Part shown: positions 7,153 to 8,684 of the stretch, piece by piece
How positions within the stretch are numbered: the first letter of the stretch is position 1
Layout of the letters: each line of letters starts with the position of its first letter
Assembly: GCA_046048295.1 (NCBI GenBank)
Contig: JBJOGJ010000169.1
Coordinates: 1 to 8,684 of the forward strand
Direction: 5' to 3'
Origin: CBDCWA01 sp046048295
GTDB taxonomy: Bacteria; Pseudomonadota; Alphaproteobacteria; Rhizobiales; Hyphomicrobiaceae
Length of the DNA: 8,684 bases
Made by a program: the position numbers and the translations under genes
Notes under the pieces: generated by a model
Seen by the model: the letters and a program-made list of their open reading frames with translations, nothing else
Told to the model about the DNA's origin: nothing
Database searches by the model: none

Positions 7153-7989
7153 ATGATCGTCGATTCTCAAGTCCATCTCTGGACGGCCGAACGACCCGAC
7201 CGGCCTTGGCCGCCCGGCGGCGCAGAGCGGGCGCAGATGCCCTATCCACTCACCTACCCTATGATGCTGGAGTTGATGGACCAGGCAGGTGTCGATGGCG
7301 CAATCATCGTGCCGCCATCCTGGGAGGGAGACCGCAACGACTATGCGCTCGAGGCAGCGCGCCTCCACCCTGGCCGTTTCGCAGTCATGGGGCGGATCGA
7401 TGTCACCGATCCATCCAACGCAGGCAAGCTGGCGACATGGCGTTCGCAGCCGGGCATGCTGGGCATCCGCATCACCTTCATCGGCAGGCTCGCCAACGCT
7501 CTGTTCGATGGTTCGATCGACTGGCTGTGGCCTGTGGCAGAGCGGGCCGGCATACCAATCATGATGCACACGGCCGGCCAGCAGGCAGCGCTAGGGCCGA
7601 TCGCGGCGCGGCACCCCGGGCTGACGCTCATCATCGACCACATGGGTCTCAGCCACAGGATCGCGGAAGAGGGGCGAACGGCTGAGGCAATCGTCGAGAC
7701 CGCGAAGCTTGCCTCACATCGGAACATTTTCGTCAAGCTATCGGCGGCGCCGAACTACTCGCACGAGGCATATCCGCACAAGGATCTCGATCCCTACATC
7801 AAGCGCCTCGTCGACGCATACGGACCTGCAAGATGTTTCTGGGGCACGGACGCAAGTCACTTCTTCGACGAGCATCCCTACCTGCGGCGCGTGACGCACT
7901 TCACGGAAGCACTCGATTTTCTCGACGCCGATGAAAAGCGCCTCATCATGGGCGAGGCGCTTTGCAAGGTGCTCGGCTGGCAGCACTGA
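7153..7989 (+). CDS. Amidohydrolase-2 family metal-dependent hydrolase (COG3618-like)
   Basis: This 278-residue TIM-barrel hydrolase belongs to the amidohydrolase-2 group that includes sugar lactonases, 2-pyrone-4,6-dicarboxylate hydrolase and related decarboxylases. The N-terminus reads VDSQVHLW (3-10), where the usual metal-binding His-x-His is replaced by Gln6-x-His8, a variant common in this group. Other likely active-site residues are His139 in MMHTAG, His163 in IDHMG and Asp233 in WGTDASH, with Lys195 in VKLSA. The stretch VPPSWEGDRNDYALEAA at 53-69 is typical of a subgroup whose substrate I do not know. The length is normal and no signal peptide is present, so it should be cytoplasmic. 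The start is set by the GGGAGG at 7139-7144. It converges with the reductase-like gene on the right, with 9 nt between stop codons. A catabolic role on a lactone or amide is inferred, not shown. Confidence 0.9.
   Translation: MIVDSQVHLWTAERPDRPWPPGGAERAQMPYPLTYPMMLELMDQAGVDGAIIVPPSWEGDRNDYALEAARLHPGRFAVMGRIDVTDPSNAGKLATWRSQPGMLGIRITFIGRLANALFDGSIDWLWPVAERAGIPIMMHTAGQQAALGPIAARHPGLTLIIDHMGLSHRIAEEGRTAEAIVETAKLASHRNIFVKLSAAPNYSHEAYPHKDLDPYIKRLVDAYGPARCFWGTDASHFFDEHPYLRRVTHFTEALDFLDADEKRLIMGEALCKVLGWQH
7935..7963. terminator. Stem-loop within the amidohydrolase 3' end, possible terminator for the convergent gene
   Basis: A perfect 10-bp stem (AAAGCGCCTC and GAGGCGCTTT) encloses a 9-nt loop, 26 nt before the amidohydrolase stop codon. 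On the - strand the stem ends in TTT and is followed by T then C, giving a short T-run of four, so it could terminate the cyclodeaminase-like transcript. On the + strand the stem also ends in TTT, followed by G. There is no room for a terminator in the 9-nt gap between the two genes, which makes an intragenic site plausible. It may also be a chance result of the KRLIMGEAL coding sequence. Confidence 0.35.
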
Positions 7990-7998
7990 ATCCGCCGA

Positions 7999-8684
7999 TC
8001 AGTCCCGGATATCCTGCAGGAACCATTCGGTTGGTAATTCGCGGCCGAGGCCCTGTTGCTTCGCGGCGTTGTACACCACGGCACCAACGGACGAGAACTG
8101 GATGCCCTGGTTGCCGGAGTTCTGGAAGAACGTAACCTGTTCGGGCGAAGTGCGGCCCTTCTCGTTGCCGCGCAGGATCTCCTCGAATTCGACGGCCTCG
8201 CCCCTGAAGCCCTCGTACGGGCGGCTGTCCAGGGCGTCCGACGGCAGGCGCCGGCGCTCTTCAGGCGTACCGGCGAAGTAGGCGTTCTGGCCTTCGCGAT
8301 AACTGCGACGGCCTTCCGACAGGTTGCCCTTCCGGCTCATACGGTCGATGCGGGCGAAGGCGTCATAGGAAAGTTCGTGCCAATTGAGATTGGCGATGTG
8401 CATGCCAGGCTCGATCCAGGCAGCGTCAAACGTCGGGACCACCGAATCGGTGCAGCAGGCGAGGATGTCGCATCCTTTCACCGCCTGATAAGCCGACTCG
8501 ACCGGTTCCACGGGTATCGAAAATCTGGCGGTCATCTCGTCTGCGAAGGCTTCGCGATTCTTCTTCGTGGGCGAGAAGACGCGAACGCGCTTAATGTCGC
8601 GCACACAGCGTATCGCATCGAGATAGGTGCGAGCCATGCCTCCGGAGCCTAGGATGCAGAGGTCCTCTGCATCCTCGCGGGGGA
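7999..8684 (-). CDS. Ornithine cyclodeaminase/mu-crystallin family protein (5' partial)
   Basis: The frame is open to the right edge, so the N-terminal part, including the true start, is missing; 228 residues are visible, and the ATG at 8637 is internal. Just before it the sequence reads EDLCILGSGGMARTYLDAI, the glycine-rich start of a Rossmann NAD(P)-binding fold. Next come RVRVFSPTKKNREAFADE, the second strand and helix typical of the family, and GCDILACCTDSVVP. The family includes ornithine cyclodeaminase, alanine dehydrogenase and imine/ketimine reductases. The loop usually carrying the cyclodeaminase catalytic Asp is instead HIANLNWHELSYDAF, so true ornithine cyclodeaminase activity is doubtful. 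The C-terminus (FFQNSGNQGIQFSSVGAVVY, then GLGRELPTEWFLQDIRD) marks a subgroup of unknown substrate common in proteobacteria. The protein should be cytoplasmic. Confidence 0.85.
   Translation of the reverse strand, partial: PREDAEDLCILGSGGMARTYLDAIRCVRDIKRVRVFSPTKKNREAFADEMTARFSIPVEPVESAYQAVKGCDILACCTDSVVPTFDAAWIEPGMHIANLNWHELSYDAFARIDRMSRKGNLSEGRRSYREGQNAYFAGTPEERRRLPSDALDSRPYEGFRGEAVEFEEILRGNEKGRTSPEQVTFFQNSGNQGIQFSSVGAVVYNAAKQQGLGRELPTEWFLQDIRD
8651..8675. repeat. Perfect 25-bp palindrome within the cyclodeaminase-like gene
   Basis: AGGATGCAGAGG and CCTCTGCATCCT are exact reverse complements separated by one T at 8663. The palindrome lies in coding sequence just upstream of the glycine-rich nucleotide-binding loop (residues EDAEDLCIL). 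It could form a tight hairpin or a symmetric protein binding site. Whether it has a function is unknown. Confidence 0.6.

Noticed and set aside
8056..8652. A 198-codon + strand reading frame opposite the cyclodeaminase-like gene
   Set aside because: The - strand frame has the Rossmann glycine loop and family C-terminus; the + strand frame has no recognisable features.
1..8684. A search for a defence island, mobile element or novel multi-gene system
   Set aside because: All sizeable genes fall into recognisable housekeeping or metabolic families, and no transposase, integrase, long direct repeat array or unusual domain combination was seen.

Overview
The window is GC-rich (roughly 60% by eye) with tightly packed genes. 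Its gene types (a PbpC/alpha-2-macroglobulin pair, a PabB-PabC fusion, a COG3618-type amidohydrolase and an ornithine-cyclodeaminase-like reductase) fit an alphaproteobacterium, most likely of the order Hyphomicrobiales (rhizobia and relatives). This assignment is an inference from protein style and gene content; no rRNA or other taxonomic marker is present. No tRNA, CRISPR array, insertion sequence or phage gene was found.

Region 1 (1-2552, + strand): the 3' end of a bacterial alpha-2-macroglobulin gene is followed 10 nt later by pbpC, encoding penicillin-binding protein 1C. This is a known cell-envelope pair: a protease-trapping protein and a peptidoglycan synthase. A GC-rich hairpin after pbpC separates it from the convergent gene.

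Region 2 (2576-6777, - strand): reading in the direction of transcription, an MFS permease is followed after 22 nt by a fused PabB-PabC enzyme making p-aminobenzoate for folate. After a 250-nt gap comes a Tat-exported dienelactone-hydrolase-family protein of the YghX type. The first two look co-transcribed; the third probably has its own promoter.

Region 3 (6778-7989, + strand): a mostly empty stretch holds a possible 50-residue single-helix membrane protein, followed by an amidohydrolase-2 family metal-dependent hydrolase with an excellent ribosome binding site.

Region 4 (7999-8684, - strand): the C-terminal 228 residues of an ornithine cyclodeaminase/mu-crystallin family NAD(P)-binding protein run off the right edge. 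It converges on the amidohydrolase with only 9 nt between the stop codons.

The window looks mainly like chromosomal housekeeping and small-molecule metabolism. I found no convincing new multi-gene system. The best second-look items are a perfect 25-bp palindrome inside the cyclodeaminase-like gene, a 10-bp stem-loop inside the end of the convergent amidohydrolase gene, the small membrane ORF, and the altered active-site region of the cyclodeaminase-like protein.
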